Source: Chitinispirillaceae bacterium (GTDB taxonomy: Bacteria > Fibrobacterota > Chitinivibrionia > Chitinivibrionales > Chitinispirillaceae). From it: a stretch of 64,000 nt of DNA. The stretch spans positions 62,001 through 126,000 of the forward strand of contig JAFGIN010000193.1 of NCBI GenBank assembly GCA_016929595.1, given 5' to 3'. The notes under the pieces were generated by a model. The model was given only the letters and a program-made list of their open reading frames with translations. It was not told where the DNA came from and ran no database searches. Shown here piece after piece: positions 19,491 to 28,757 of the stretch. The translations under genes were made by a program, and so were the position numbers. Numbering within the stretch: position 1 is the first letter of the stretch; the number at the start of each line of letters is the position of its first letter.

Positions 19491-19941
19491 GGAGTGATTC
19501 CATTCAAAAAAAGTGACAGAAAAACCGGTTGTATAAAGTTAGTGATGATTATGGACAATTAAGTATACTTTATTTTGAATTTCCGTTGAAAGACCCTTCA
19601 ACAGAATACCTGTTAAAAAAAACTGGCTATCAAAAAAGGTTTCATCAAATGTAGCAGGTTGAAAAATACAAAAATGTAAGAATTCACGACAGGTACAACC
19701 TGATATGGATTCTTAAATAGTACAGTACCGAAAATCTTGATTCTAAATAAAAGCTTCTTTCTTGATGGTTCCGGAAGAGTAGTACTACGTACGCTTCAGT
19801 TTACCACTTTTTGCAAGTGTATCCGCTATCGACCTTGTTACACCTTTTCTGCGTAAAACATTGCCGTTATTTTGAAAAACATCAATTGTGTCTGCAATAG
19901 CAGGTACAGATTAATTTACAGATTTTGATAATTTCGGGTAA
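19491..19941. other. Intergenic region with a possible gene remnant
   Basis: No complete gene. The part nearest 19491 must carry the promoter of the fibro-slime gene. A short minus-strand frame (about 19785-19917) looks protein-like and is listed separately. The remainder is AT-rich without recognisable signals. Confidence 0.5.
19785..19917 (-). pseudogene. Possible coding remnant without start codon
   Basis: A minus-strand frame of about 44 codons opens after a TAA and closes at TAG 19785-19787. It reads like real protein with balanced composition (for example R-R-K-G-V-T-R-S-I-A-D-T-L-A-K-S-G) but has no ATG, GTG or TTG and no ribosome binding site. I do not recognise the family. It could be the tail of a deleted gene or chance. 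Confidence 0.25.
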
Positions 19942-19943
19942 AA

Positions 19944-19971
19944 AAAAGCCCTCCGTTAAAGAAGGGCTTTT
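19944..19971 (-). terminator. Terminator of the tRNA-Gln/tRNA-Glu transcript
   Basis: AAAAGCCCT (19944-19952) pairs with AGGGCTTTT (19963-19971) around a 10-base loop. On the minus strand it starts exactly at the tRNA-Glu 3' end and runs into seven T residues (complement of 19941-19947), a standard intrinsic terminator. Confidence 0.85.
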
Positions 19972-20046
19972 GGTAGCGCTACGGGGAATCGAACCCCGGT
20001 TTGATGGCTGAGAACCATCCGTCCTGGGCCACTAGACGATAGCGCC
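19971..20046 (-). tRNA. tRNA-Glu (anticodon CUC)
   Basis: 76 bases including an encoded CCA. The acceptor stem pairs GGCGCTA with TAGCGCT (one G-U), the T-arm contains GGTTCGATTCC, and the anticodon stem GATGG/CCATC encloses the loop TTCTCAG, giving anticodon CTC for GAG codons. It is cotranscribed with the tRNA-Gln gene seven bases upstream. Confidence 0.95.
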
Positions 20047-20053
20047 GGAAAAG

Positions 20054-20127
20054 TGGCTGGGGTGCAAGGATTTGAACCTCGATAGCTGGAGCCAGAATCC
20101 AGAGTCTTGCCATTGGACGACACCCCA
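20054..20127 (-). tRNA. tRNA-Gln (anticodon CUG)
   Basis: 74 bases including encoded CCA. The acceptor stem TGGGGTG/CACCCCA has the U1-A72 pair typical of tRNA-Gln, the T-loop reads GGTTCAAATCC, and the anticodon loop TTCTGGC gives CTG for CAG codons. First gene of the two-tRNA transcript. Confidence 0.95.
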
Positions 20128-20190
20128 AAGTTGTGTTCTAATATAATTTTTTTTTAATTACAGTGCAAGATCCATGAACGAGAAAATAAA

Positions 20191-21189
20191 TCAACAATTA
20201 AAGCAGGAAACAAGATGACTTTCTCCGGCGTCCTTAAGATCAGGATATGATTCGAGGCACCTTTCTGTTCTCTTGGGGCACCGGGGATAATATGTACAGC
20301 CTTTTGCGGCTGATAAGGAGGAATTTTGCTCATCTTGAAGCCCCTGACCTTTGCTGGATCTTCCTTTTCCGGGGAGGGGAATACTTTCCAGCAGCAATCT
20401 GGTATAAGGATGTAAAGGAGAATTAAAAATCTGCTCTTCAGTGCCAGATTCAACAATTTTTCCCATGTACATGACTCCAAGCCTGTTTGCTAGATGACGG
20501 ACAACGGCCAGATCATGTGATATAAAAATCATTGTAAGATTGAAGTCTTTCTGAAGATCCTGCAGAAGATTGATAATCTGTGCCTGAATTGATACATCCA
20601 GCGCACTCACTGGCTCATCTGCGATAACGACCTCAGGTTCTGTTATGAAGGCGCGAGCTATACCGATTCGCTGCCGCTGACCACCGGAAAATTCATGCGG
20701 AAAGCGGTGAAGGTATTCGCTGGAGAGGCCGACCTTTGATAGCATCTGCCCAATCCGATCAGAACGTTCTTTTTTTGCATAATCATGAATGACAAGCGGT
20801 TCTTCAAGAATAGATTCAATGGTCATTCGCGGATCAAGAGAACTGTAAGGATCCTGAAAAACAACCTGAAGGTGCTTTCTCAGCTCTTTTTTTCCTTTTT
20901 TATCCAGATCGTTCCAGTTTACTGGTGTTTGGTTCCATGGTCCGATTGCAAGATCGATCGTTCCTGAAGTTTTCGGGGTCAGGCCAAGAATCGTTTGCGC
21001 TGTGGTCGTTTTTCCACATCCTGATTCACCAACCAGCGCGAACATCTCTCCTTTATTCACCGAAAACGAGATATCATCGACAGCCTTTACACACCCTTGA
21101 ATGTTACTGAACACCCCTTTTCTTATGGGAAAATGAACTTTCAGATTATTGACAGAAATGACTGGCGGCCGTGTCTGCTGGTTATTCAT
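20191..21189 (-). CDS. Oligopeptide/dipeptide ABC transporter ATPase, OppF/DppF type
   Basis: 332 residues. Walker A GESGCGKTT near residue 55, signature FSGGQRQRIGIARA, Walker B VVIADEPVSALD, followed by the C-terminal oligopeptide-transporter extension with the cysteine cluster C-T-Y-Y-P-R-C-P near residue 298 and a final Cys pair, which in OppD/DppF proteins binds an Fe-S cluster or metal. It is the second ATPase of a heteromeric pair, its start overlapping the stop of the upstream ATPase gene by eight bases. No permease or binding-protein genes are present around it. Confidence 0.9.
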   Translation of the reverse strand: MNNQQTRPPVISVNNLKVHFPIRKGVFSNIQGCVKAVDDISFSVNKGEMFALVGESGCGKTTTAQTILGLTPKTSGTIDLAIGPWNQTPVNWNDLDKKGKKELRKHLQVVFQDPYSSLDPRMTIESILEEPLVIHDYAKKERSDRIGQMLSKVGLSSEYLHRFPHEFSGGQRQRIGIARAFITEPEVVIADEPVSALDVSIQAQIINLLQDLQKDFNLTMIFISHDLAVVRHLANRLGVMYMGKIVESGTEEQIFNSPLHPYTRLLLESIPLPGKGRSSKGQGLQDEQNSSLSAAKGCTYYPRCPKRTERCLESYPDLKDAGESHLVSCFNC

Positions 21190-22150
21190 ATAGAAAGCAC
21201 CTTACCTGGTGATTATTTGCCGTGTTGAATATAGGCGGTTCAGATGTTCTGCACCGATCCATGCAGCGGTTGCATCGGGGATGAAACGGGCATCCACCCG
21301 GGATGGAACTGAGTGTCGGTACATCACCGGGTATGACATTGAGTCGTTGCTTTTTGCCGTGAAGATGAGGAATTGTTTCGAGAAGATTTATCGTATAGGG
21401 ATGCTGCGGTGAATCGAAGAGCACGTTTACAGGAGCGTATTCCATCAGGAGACCGGCATACATGACCATCACATTGTGTGCAATATCACCAACAATGCCA
21501 AGATTATGGGTGATCATGATCATGCTCATATCTTTACTTTGCTGAAGTGTGTGCAGCAGATCAAGTATCTTTGCCTGAACCGTCACATCAAGTGCGGTTG
21601 TTGGTTCATCTGCAATGAGTAGCTTCGGTGAGCACACAAGTGCCATTGCGATCATCACCCGTTGACGCATTCCGCCGCTGAGTTGATGCGGAAAACTTGA
21701 AACTACCCGTTCGGTATCTGCAATCCCGACCTCTTTTAAGATTTGATGTGTCATATCCAGTGAGGTTGATTTTGGTACCGAAAGATGAGTATGTATACTC
21801 TCCTGTATCTGCATTCCGCAGGTAAATACGGGATTGAGAGAGGTCATCGGATCCTGAAAGATGAGCGAGATCAAGCCCCCCCTTATTGAGCGCATCTCTT
21901 TTTCGGGCAACGCTAAAAGATTTCTGCCATTGAAATGTATCTCACCCTTTTCGATAAATCCATAGGGAGCGGGGATCAGTCTCATAATTGAAAGTGCAGT
22001 AAGTGACTTTCCACATCCCGATTCTCCAACGATCCCCAGTGTTGTCTTCTCCTCCAGAGAAAAAGAGAGACCCCGGACTGCTTTTAAGACCTTTTTATCG
22101 ATGGTCTTGAATGAAACTTGAAGGTCACGGCAAGAGATACAATCTGACAG
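21182..22150 (-). CDS. Oligopeptide/dipeptide ABC transporter ATPase, OppD/DppD type, non-ATG start
   Basis: The first ATG in frame (21985) would remove the Walker A loop. Reading upstream, the same frame gives D-L-Q-V-S-F, then K-A-V-R-G-L-S-F and GIVGESGCGKS, so the true protein begins earlier. The frame opens after a TAA near 22214 and has no ATG, GTG or TTG before Walker A. The best candidate is CTG at 22150, five bases after GGGAGG, giving 322 residues, the normal OppD size. Signature LSGGMRQRVMIAMAL and Walker B LLIADEPTTALD are present, with the C-terminal Cys-rich oligopeptide module (CPFHPRCNRC). Either CTG/ATT initiation or a mutated start codon must be assumed. Confidence 0.82.
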   Translation of the reverse strand: MSDCISCRDLQVSFKTIDKKVLKAVRGLSFSLEEKTTLGIVGESGCGKSLTALSIMRLIPAPYGFIEKGEIHFNGRNLLALPEKEMRSIRGGLISLIFQDPMTSLNPVFTCGMQIQESIHTHLSVPKSTSLDMTHQILKEVGIADTERVVSSFPHQLSGGMRQRVMIAMALVCSPKLLIADEPTTALDVTVQAKILDLLHTLQQSKDMSMIMITHNLGIVGDIAHNVMVMYAGLLMEYAPVNVLFDSPQHPYTINLLETIPHLHGKKQRLNVIPGDVPTLSSIPGGCPFHPRCNRCMDRCRTSEPPIFNTANNHQVRCFLYE

Positions 22151-22361
22151 AGCTGCCTCCCGAATGCTGGCGTCTATGGTTGAGTTTTCAGTGATTCGAA
22201 TTCTAAAAATAACAGATTATATGTTTGATTACAATTTTAAACTAAAATTGTTTTCCAGAGCTCTCGGGGATAATGGTAGCGGGAAATGGTGACCTCCTTC
22301 GTATAAAGCTACGGAGCGCAGGCGGGTATGGGTGGGGTATTACGCGTGTATTACCACGTAG

Positions 22362-22381
22362 GGGCATTTTTATAAATGCCC
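22362..22381. repeat. Palindrome in a GC-rich repeat-like patch
   Basis: GGGCATTT (22362-22369) and AAATGCCC (22374-22381) form a perfect 8-bp stem with a four-base loop, preceded by CCACGTAG. The preceding 60 bases contain further short dyads (CGTA/TACG near 22300-22316, GGTA/TACC near 22337-22356). The style resembles intergenic repeats with a GTAGGGGC motif; assigning a family needs a genome-wide search. Confidence 0.5.
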
Positions 22382-22514
22382 GTCCGGATAATATCTCAAA
22401 CGCAGATTCAACATAATAAGAGTGTAATAGTGTATGTAAATGATTTCAGAATAGTGTCGGAGTTTGTCATGTGCACAATTTAAGACACTGTGATTATTCC
22501 GGGAGAGAAAAAGG

Positions 22515-22548
22515 AAAAACCCCTGACCGCTACAGGTCAGGGGTTTTT
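22515..22548 (-). terminator. Strong terminator after the surface lipoprotein gene
   Basis: AAAAACCCCTGACC (22515-22528) and GGTCAGGGGTTTTT (22535-22548) are perfectly complementary over 14 bp with a six-base loop. It follows the lipoprotein stop by about 30 bases and works in either direction. Confidence 0.9.
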
Positions 22549-22579
22549 GTCTATAAAGGTGATTTATTTCGAGAAAACA

Positions 22580-24226
22580 TCATTCAGGATTTCTGCTGAT
22601 GACAGATAATGGAATTGAATGATAGTTAATGGTTCTGTATGCAGATGCTTTGTTTCCGGCTGCATCACTGACAGAATATTGCCTGATTGCAAAATCTTCG
22701 AACTGCTGCATGGTAATGGAGACTTTTGATGTGATGTCTCCATCTAAATTATCAATTGCCGTGTAGCCCGGTTCCTGAAACAGTGAGTCATTTGTATAGC
22801 TGATTTCGAGCGGGCCTTTTAACTTTATCACGGGTGGAACAGTGTCAATACTCTGTGTAGTTGTGTAAATGATAATACGGGTTTTCGAGACTGTGTGCCC
22901 GGCTTTATCTGAAACAGTATATGTTACGCTATACACACCCGCGACGGTAGAGTCATGAAAACCACTGATATGAATGGAATCGGTCAGGTCTCCCTCAGTA
23001 CTGTCATAGGCTGTAGCACCAAATTCATGATAGGGACCGTATAAGGGAATGATTACTGTATCCGGACCTTTTAATGTCAGAACAGGGAAATCAGTATCGG
23101 GAGTAGTAATGGTATCAGCTAACAAGCCACTTTTTATTGTAAACTGGAAGTATGATGGGGAAGACATGATTGTAGTATCACCATACATCCTGCGGGCACG
23201 TAATCTGACCTGATAAAAGCCGTCTTTAGGGTATTCGATAGTTAACAGCTGGCCAAGCAGGTAAGAATTGTATATGGTATCCATATCAACTGTTCGAAAT
23301 ACTTCCCAGTAGTAATAGAGTGAATCCCTGTAGGCTGAGCCATCAGTCGCAAGTGACAATGCATAGCAGCGGGGAGGATTGGTTTGAGTTAATTTGTAAC
23401 CATAAATGTAGGGTACAGAAGGAGTCGGGATGGTATCTGAAGGAGGAGTAATAACTGTATCAATTAATAAACCGTTACGTATTGAAAAACAGAGACTGTC
23501 TGAATAATAAGATTTTGCAGCAGTATCACCATACATTCTTCTGGCACGAACAAATACAGAGTAGAATCCGTCCTGGGGGTATTCAAGTGTCAATATATGA
23601 CCACGCCGGTAAGAGGAATCATACAATGCCCTGTTATTATTTCTAAAAACTGACCATTCGTAATACAAAGAATCCGGATAAACGGACCCATCAGTTGCAA
23701 ATGTTAATTCTCTGCACCGGGGAGGATTTGATGAAGTTAACTTATAATTGTAAATGTATGGAGTTGAAGGTACCGGGATGGTATCTGACGGAGGCTGATA
23801 TCCTTCAATGTACCCTTCAATGATCGCTGTGCCACCGGGTTGACGTAAAATGATTTTGATATATGTTTCCTGGCCTGCATAGATATTGGCATAGGAATCT
23901 CCATAATACATCAGTTTCTTTCCGCTGGTTCCATATACGAAGACTTCAAAGTGACGATTAAATCCGGCAGGAACATTTTCGATTACACCGTAAATTGATG
24001 AATAGTTGATGTACAATTGCTGGCGTATGGTTCTCATGCTATCACCAGATATTTCAACATATGCCTCAGAAATTGCAGTATCAAGACCCTTAGGTATAGC
24101 AATCGCAATTTTAATCGATTCCGACTTGCCTGTTATCTGATGTTCACTACTCGCCGGGTTCTCTGAACATTGTGATACAAAAAGAGAAAATGATGCTGCT
24201 AACATTGTCAAAAGCGTCTTTTTCAT
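22580..24226 (-). CDS. Exported repeat protein with DUF5011-type Ig domains, probable lipoprotein
   Basis: 548 residues. The N-terminus has a Lys-rich start and a hydrophobic stretch ending V-S-Q-C at about 17-20; the Gln before Cys makes it an imperfect lipobox, so lipidation is likely but not certain. Two internal copies of a roughly 95-residue module follow (near 150-245 and 262-360), each with P-Y-I-Y-x-Y-K-L-T and A-T-D-G-S and ending in RARRMYGDT. Two C-terminal domains (about 370-455 and 460-540) match the DUF5011/HYR-like pattern GPDTVIIPLYGPYHEFGATA..D..DGDLT.....V, common in surface adhesins. No enzyme motif is visible. It is monocistronic, with a good AGGAGG-type site before the start. 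Confidence 0.75.
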   Translation of the reverse strand: MKKTLLTMLAASFSLFVSQCSENPASSEHQITGKSESIKIAIAIPKGLDTAISEAYVEISGDSMRTIRQQLYINYSSIYGVIENVPAGFNRHFEVFVYGTSGKKLMYYGDSYANIYAGQETYIKIILRQPGGTAIIEGYIEGYQPPSDTIPVPSTPYIYNYKLTSSNPPRCRELTFATDGSVYPDSLYYEWSVFRNNNRALYDSSYRRGHILTLEYPQDGFYSVFVRARRMYGDTAAKSYYSDSLCFSIRNGLLIDTVITPPSDTIPTPSVPYIYGYKLTQTNPPRCYALSLATDGSAYRDSLYYYWEVFRTVDMDTIYNSYLLGQLLTIEYPKDGFYQVRLRARRMYGDTTIMSSPSYFQFTIKSGLLADTITTPDTDFPVLTLKGPDTVIIPLYGPYHEFGATAYDSTEGDLTDSIHISGFHDSTVAGVYSVTYTVSDKAGHTVSKTRIIIYTTTQSIDTVPPVIKLKGPLEISYTNDSLFQEPGYTAIDNLDGDITSKVSITMQQFEDFAIRQYSVSDAAGNKASAYRTINYHSIPLSVISRNPE

Positions 24227-24631
24227 GTATCCTCCTTAAACTATATAGGGTTAAAAAAAGTGTTGATTTGTTTACATTAATAAAGATACAACATTTGCTG
24301 ATAATGTCAGGGATTTGAAGGGCATAAAGTGTTCTCGTTTTGAGAACAACTACCAGAACCTTTAAACGCTTCAATTACAGGCATACAAGAACAAAAACAG
24401 CAAAGATGATTAAGAGGTAGAAAAACTGATATTATTCAATTGCTTTTATAAAAGGCGCGGGATTTGCAGCTATCGCTTCAGTAACTCACCTAAAAAAGGT
24501 TTTAAAATTGCGGGTTTGATTGAATAACATCCAGTGATAGTTACTCTGGAAATTTTTATGGAAATGATTCAGTATTATGGGAAAAAACCTTAGAAATCGA
24601 GTGTCCATGTTACTATACAAGAAGGTGGAAT
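24227..24631. other. Intergenic region between divergent genes
   Basis: About 400 AT-rich bases between the divergently transcribed lipoprotein and histidine kinase genes, presumably containing both promoters. Short open frames in it have no recognisable domain. I could not single out promoter hexamers. Confidence 0.55.
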
Positions 24632-25957
24632 ATGAAAATGCAGCCGGAATCGGAGAAGGTTTTATCCAACAACGAGGTTACAGAATTGAACGAAAATGTT
24701 TTGCTTCATCTCTACAGAACAATAAGCATTATAGCCTTACAAATGGTAAATGTAAGAGCCGCCCGGCAGCATCGCCTGGTTCCCTATAGTCTACGATTAC
24801 TTTCAAATAATTTCTATTCTGAACGAGTTTACATTACGCAGTTCACTGATTCGTGCGGGAAGTGCAGTATTTACTACAACTGGCAAAAGAGTAGCTCAGT
24901 CTCCGGTGTTGACTCAAAACAACAAACAATACCTTCAAGCTATGTGCATGATGAGTATTTAAAAGGTGGGGCAGTTCTTTTTGTCGGGTATAATGATGTA
25001 ACAATAACTGCTATGGATGATAACAGGTTGAAAATCTATCCCGGAATGTATGGAGAAATTCATATACCGATACAGAACAGGAAAAAAACCATAGGTGTAT
25101 TGAGCTTCGATACCATGCAGAGGCGCATTATTCCTAATTTACAGTTATTACGTCCGATGAAAATAGCAGCACTGCTTCTGGCTAATATTCTCATTCTAAA
25201 TCAGGAACAGAAAAAAAACAGCGGTAAGGTACCTTTTAATGATCCGTGTAACCTTCAGGAAATATCATCTTTACAAAAAATGGTAACAGTAAAAAATAGG
25301 CTCATTTCAACGGTGTCACATGAATTGCGGACTCCGCTGACGGGTATAATAGGGTTAACACAGGCATTACGTATGTCAGGTGTTTCTCTTACAGAAGAAG
25401 AGAAAGATACTTTCCTTGGCATTATCGAAAATGAAGGAAAAAGGCTGGCTGCCCTGATTCGCGATTTACTGGATATGTCGGTGAGTGAAATTGATGGGGT
25501 AAAACTTTCGTTGTCAAAGTTCAGTTTAAAAGAGCTGATATCAGAGATTGCCATGCTTATGGATAACTCATCGGGAAAAAGTGAAATCATAACGCAACTG
25601 AATAATGAGATCATTATACATGCGGATAAAGACAGGATTAAGCAGGTAATAATTATTCTCCTGGACAACGCACTGAAACATGGGGGCAACCGTTGTACCA
25701 TAACTGCATCGCTGGACAACAAAGAAAAGTGCGTTGTGGTCAGGGTAACTGATAATGGTCAGGGAATTCTACCCGAGGATCAAAAGAGAGTGTTTGAATC
25801 TTTTTACACTACCGGTTCGCTTAGGAGAAAAAAGCCGGAGAGCACCGGGTTGGGGCTTTCTATTGCAAAGAAAATTATCGAGTCTCATGGAGGGAATATC
25901 TGGGTTGAGTCAATTCCCGGGAATGGATGCACATTTTTAATTTCTATACCGACGTGA
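24632..25957 (+). CDS. Orphan GAF-domain sensor histidine kinase
   Basis: 441 residues without membrane helices. A GAF-like sensor at about 60-190 (VYITQF near 66, later IHIPIQNRKKTIGVLSFD) is followed by HisKA with [16 protein letters not shown] and a HATPase domain with ILLDNALKHG, DNGQGI and STGLGLSIAKKI. It is therefore a soluble kinase that probably senses a small ligand or redox state. AAGGTGG precedes ATG 24632; a second ATG two codons on is also possible. There is no response regulator next to it. Its mRNA shares a bidirectional terminator with the convergent glgC. Confidence 0.85.
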   Translation: MKMQPESEKVLSNNEVTELNENVLLHLYRTISIIALQMVNVRAARQHRLVPYSLRLLSNNFYSERVYITQFTDSCGKCSIYYNWQKSSSVSGVDSKQQTIPSSYVHDEYLKGGAVLFVGYNDVTITAMDDNRLKIYPGMYGEIHIPIQNRKKTIGVLSFDTMQRRIIPNLQLLRPMKIAALLLANILILNQEQKKNSGKVPFNDPCNLQEISSLQKMVTVKNRLISTVSHELRTPLTGIIGLTQALRMSGVSLTEEEKDTFLGIIENEGKRLAALIRDLLDMSVSEIDGVKLSLSKFSLKELISEIAMLMDNSSGKSEIITQLNNEIIIHADKDRIKQVIIILLDNALKHGGNRCTITASLDNKEKCVVVRVTDNGQGILPEDQKRVFESFYTTGSLRRKKPESTGLGLSIAKKIIESHGGNIWVESIPGNGCTFLISIPT

Positions 25958-26100
25958 TCCACTTCTGATTCAAAAATTAACAAATGTTGTGTAAAGATAT
26001 TGTGATTGTAAATCCCTATCAGGGGGCGCTCATGCCACACAATCTGCATAATTCAGGGATTTGTTTTCGATAAAACCCTGTAATTAAAAATTCTGAAGTA

Positions 26101-26129
26101 AAAAAAGGCGTTTTTGCAAACGCCTTTTT
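26101..26129. terminator. Bidirectional terminator between the histidine kinase gene and glgC
   Basis: AAAAAGGCGTTT and AAACGCCTTTTT form a 12-bp stem around a short loop, with A and T runs on the two sides. It lies between two convergent genes and is U-tailed in both directions. Confidence 0.88.
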
Positions 26130-26146
26130 AAAATTTAGTTGAAAAG

Positions 26147-27415
26147 TTAAAATGAAAAACCATCCGGCACGACTGAACCTTTCGGCACAACAATGATTCC
26201 TTCACGAATGTGAATACCATCTTTAAAACCATTGTGCATGTTCTCTTTGTTGATCAGCTGGACGCCATCTCCGATACGGACATCTTTATCAAGAATTGCG
26301 TTTTTAATAACACAATTTTTACCTATCCCCATCCTGGGGGTTGAGGTGGAATCCTCGCTTTCATAGGAATCAGCACCCATGAATACAACCCTTGAAAGTA
26401 CACTTCCAGCGTTAATAATTGCACGAACTCCAACGACACTGTCAGATATAGAGGCGTCCTGGATCATGGAACCTTCACAAATAATTGAAGAGTTAATGAC
26501 AGAGCCGGTTATTTTTGCTGCAGGAAGAAATCGGGCATTGGTAAAGATCGGTTTTTCCTGATCGTAGAAATTAAATGGAGATTTAGGTTTTGTAAGATCA
26601 ATGTGTGCGTCAAAAAACGCTTTGATTGTTCCGATGTCCTCCCAGTACCCTTCAAAAGGATATGCAAAGACACGATAATCGGGAATTGCAGCAGGAATGA
26701 TCTGCTTTCCGAAATCATCGTAAGAATACTTGTTCAGAAGGTCGAAGAGCACTTTTTTATTAAAAATATAGACGCCCATGGATCCAACATGCGTTTTTCG
26801 GGGCCCTGGAGTTTTTTGCTTGAATTCCTTAAGATCTGAAGGAATTACAAATTCATCGATGATGACATCTTCAGTGGGCTTCTCAACAAAATCGGTAACC
26901 CGATGGTCGGAGTCCATTTTTAATATTCCAAGTTCACGCACTTTTTCCCGTTCAACCGGGACGACCGCAAGAGTCACATCTGCTTTGTTTTCATTATGAA
27001 AGTCGAGAAATCTCTCAAAATCCATTCTGTAAAGATGGTCTCCGGAAAGAAGCAGGATGGTTTCACCAGCCTGGATGAAATTGGCCATGTTCTTCCGGAC
27101 CGCATCAGCAGTACCCTGATACCAGCCTTTATTGTCCATAGTCTGTGATGCTGCAAGTACCGAAACAAAACCACCGGAAAAGCTATCCATTCTGTAGGTC
27201 TGGAATATATGCCGGTGTAGAGATTCCGACGCGAATTGTGTCAAAACCCAGATACTACGTATACCGTGGTGAAGACAGTTGCTTATCGGAATATCTATAA
27301 GACGAAATTTACCGCCGATAGGAACAGCGGGTTTTGATCGTGATTCAGTAAGTGGATTAAGTCTTTTACCCTGGCCTCCGGCAAGAATAATGGAGGTTAC
27401 GCGTGGATTTGGCAT
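26147..27415 (-). CDS. glgC: Glucose-1-phosphate adenylyltransferase
   Basis: 422 residues, normal for bacterial GlgC. The N-terminal nucleotidyltransferase opens with ILAGGQGKRLNPLT and SKPAVPIGGKFRLIDIP, and G-T-A-D-A-V-R follows near residue 101. Asp of the L-S-G-D-H-L-Y-R-M motif coordinates magnesium, and the C-terminal 130 residues form the left-handed beta-helix with hexapeptide character. It makes ADP-glucose from glucose-1-phosphate and ATP, the committed step of glycogen synthesis. AGGAGA precedes the ATG. No other glycogen genes are nearby. Confidence 0.95.
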   Translation of the reverse strand: MPNPRVTSIILAGGQGKRLNPLTESRSKPAVPIGGKFRLIDIPISNCLHHGIRSIWVLTQFASESLHRHIFQTYRMDSFSGGFVSVLAASQTMDNKGWYQGTADAVRKNMANFIQAGETILLLSGDHLYRMDFERFLDFHNENKADVTLAVVPVEREKVRELGILKMDSDHRVTDFVEKPTEDVIIDEFVIPSDLKEFKQKTPGPRKTHVGSMGVYIFNKKVLFDLLNKYSYDDFGKQIIPAAIPDYRVFAYPFEGYWEDIGTIKAFFDAHIDLTKPKSPFNFYDQEKPIFTNARFLPAAKITGSVINSSIICEGSMIQDASISDSVVGVRAIINAGSVLSRVVFMGADSYESEDSTSTPRMGIGKNCVIKNAILDKDVRIGDGVQLINKENMHNGFKDGIHIREGIIVVPKGSVVPDGFSF

Positions 27416-27562
27416 GTTATCTCCTGTTGTTCGTATTATTAGTGTAATTTTTTAACATATCATAAAAAAAATACTGCAGTTTAGAACCTTTTTTTCAAGT
27501 AAATATACGTTTTGTAAGGTGAGAATTGAAAGTTTAAATAGAGTCGACTGTAACTGTTATGT

Positions 27563-28714
27563 TCATGCGACTTTCTGAAAAAAATCTGAAAAGAAATCTC
27601 TGCTGTTTTTGAATCTTGATGGATCGATGCACATTTCTAGTTCGCTCTGGAGATCTTTCATGGAAGTGAATCGTTTTTCTTTCTTTATATTCAAACATTT
27701 CTCAACAATTTTTGTGATTTTTTCTGGAAATGATTTTCCGGTTGCTTTCTCAATTGATTGATAAACGTTTTGGACTTTTGCGTTTACAATGGCTGTAATG
27801 TCTTTCTGAGGGAACAATTGTTTTCCAGTAAGCATTTCATAAAAAATAATTCCAAGAGAGTAACAATCCGAACGTATGTCCAGTTCCTGTCCCGCCATCT
27901 GTTCGGGTGAGAGGTACTGAAGCGTCCCGACAACTTTGTCTGCTTCCATGGTGTTACATAAACCGGATTCACATGGACGGGCAACGCCAAAGTCAAGTAA
28001 TTTTACTATCCCTTTTTTAGAAAGCATAATATTGGCCGGTTTTAAATCACGGTGGATAATTCCACTGTAGTTTTTACCATTAAGGGTAAAATCACTGGTA
28101 TGCGCATAATTGAGCGCCTCACAGAGATACCACATTATTAACGAGGCAACATCAAAAGGAAATGCCCCATGATCACGGATATATTTATCAATACTTATGC
28201 CATCAATAAACTCCATCTCCATAAATAATCGGCCGGAGCGATTACCGATTGCATAGACTTCGATAATATTTGTGTGGTGGAGTTGAGCCGCGATTTTTGC
28301 CTCTGTTTCAAAGCGCTTAATGGTTTCAGGCGATACAGAATCGATACTACACAGTTTTACTGCACGAAAGATCTCAAGCTCACTATTCCAGATTTTAAAT
28401 ACTGTCGAATTACCGCCCTCACCAATTTTTTCGACAACTTTTCCAGAGCCTAATAACATATCTGAAAAACTGGATTCTGCAGTGTCCTGCGCAATTGAAT
28501 TATCGATTTTTGAAATTGTGGTGGGCTTAACTCTTGATGATAGAGGTTTTTTGGCCGAATCTGAATTTTCCGGTATTTTTATCACTTCACACAGCAGCGG
28601 TTCCCGAATAACAAAACTGCAGATTGATTTATGAAGTAGAGAATAGTTTCTGGTAATTACTGGTTTACTACTGCTTTTTTTACAGAATTCATTTTGTTCC
28701 GAAGTTTGAGCCAT
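27563..28714 (-). CDS. Eukaryotic-type Ser/Thr protein kinase (active)
   Basis: 383 residues. A Ser-rich, probably flexible N-terminus of about 90 residues precedes a kinase domain with all key motifs: G-loop GEGGNSTVFK, Lys in RAVKLC, catalytic loop HRDLKPANIM, DFGVARP, and an APE-equivalent segment LSPEQM. No membrane helix or PASTA domain follows, so it is a soluble kinase. It lies 43 bases downstream of a pseudokinase gene on the same strand, and the two probably form an operon and may interact. Confidence 0.92.
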   Translation of the reverse strand: MAQTSEQNEFCKKSSSKPVITRNYSLLHKSICSFVIREPLLCEVIKIPENSDSAKKPLSSRVKPTTISKIDNSIAQDTAESSFSDMLLGSGKVVEKIGEGGNSTVFKIWNSELEIFRAVKLCSIDSVSPETIKRFETEAKIAAQLHHTNIIEVYAIGNRSGRLFMEMEFIDGISIDKYIRDHGAFPFDVASLIMWYLCEALNYAHTSDFTLNGKNYSGIIHRDLKPANIMLSKKGIVKLLDFGVARPCESGLCNTMEADKVVGTLQYLSPEQMAGQELDIRSDCYSLGIIFYEMLTGKQLFPQKDITAIVNAKVQNVYQSIEKATGKSFPEKITKIVEKCLNIKKEKRFTSMKDLQSELEMCIDPSRFKNSRDFFSDFFQKVA

Positions 28715-28757
28715 AGATACATCCTCTTACTGTGTAACACAACAAAGATGACAATGT

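Larger units (their letters stand above)
22151..22579. other. Intergenic region upstream of the oligopeptide ATPase pair
   Basis: No gene is visible. It contains repeat-like palindromes (22362-22381) and the terminator of the neighbouring lipoprotein gene (22515-22548). The GC content rises around 22310-22390 compared with the flanks, which fits an inserted repeat unit. There is no trace of permease genes. Confidence 0.6.
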
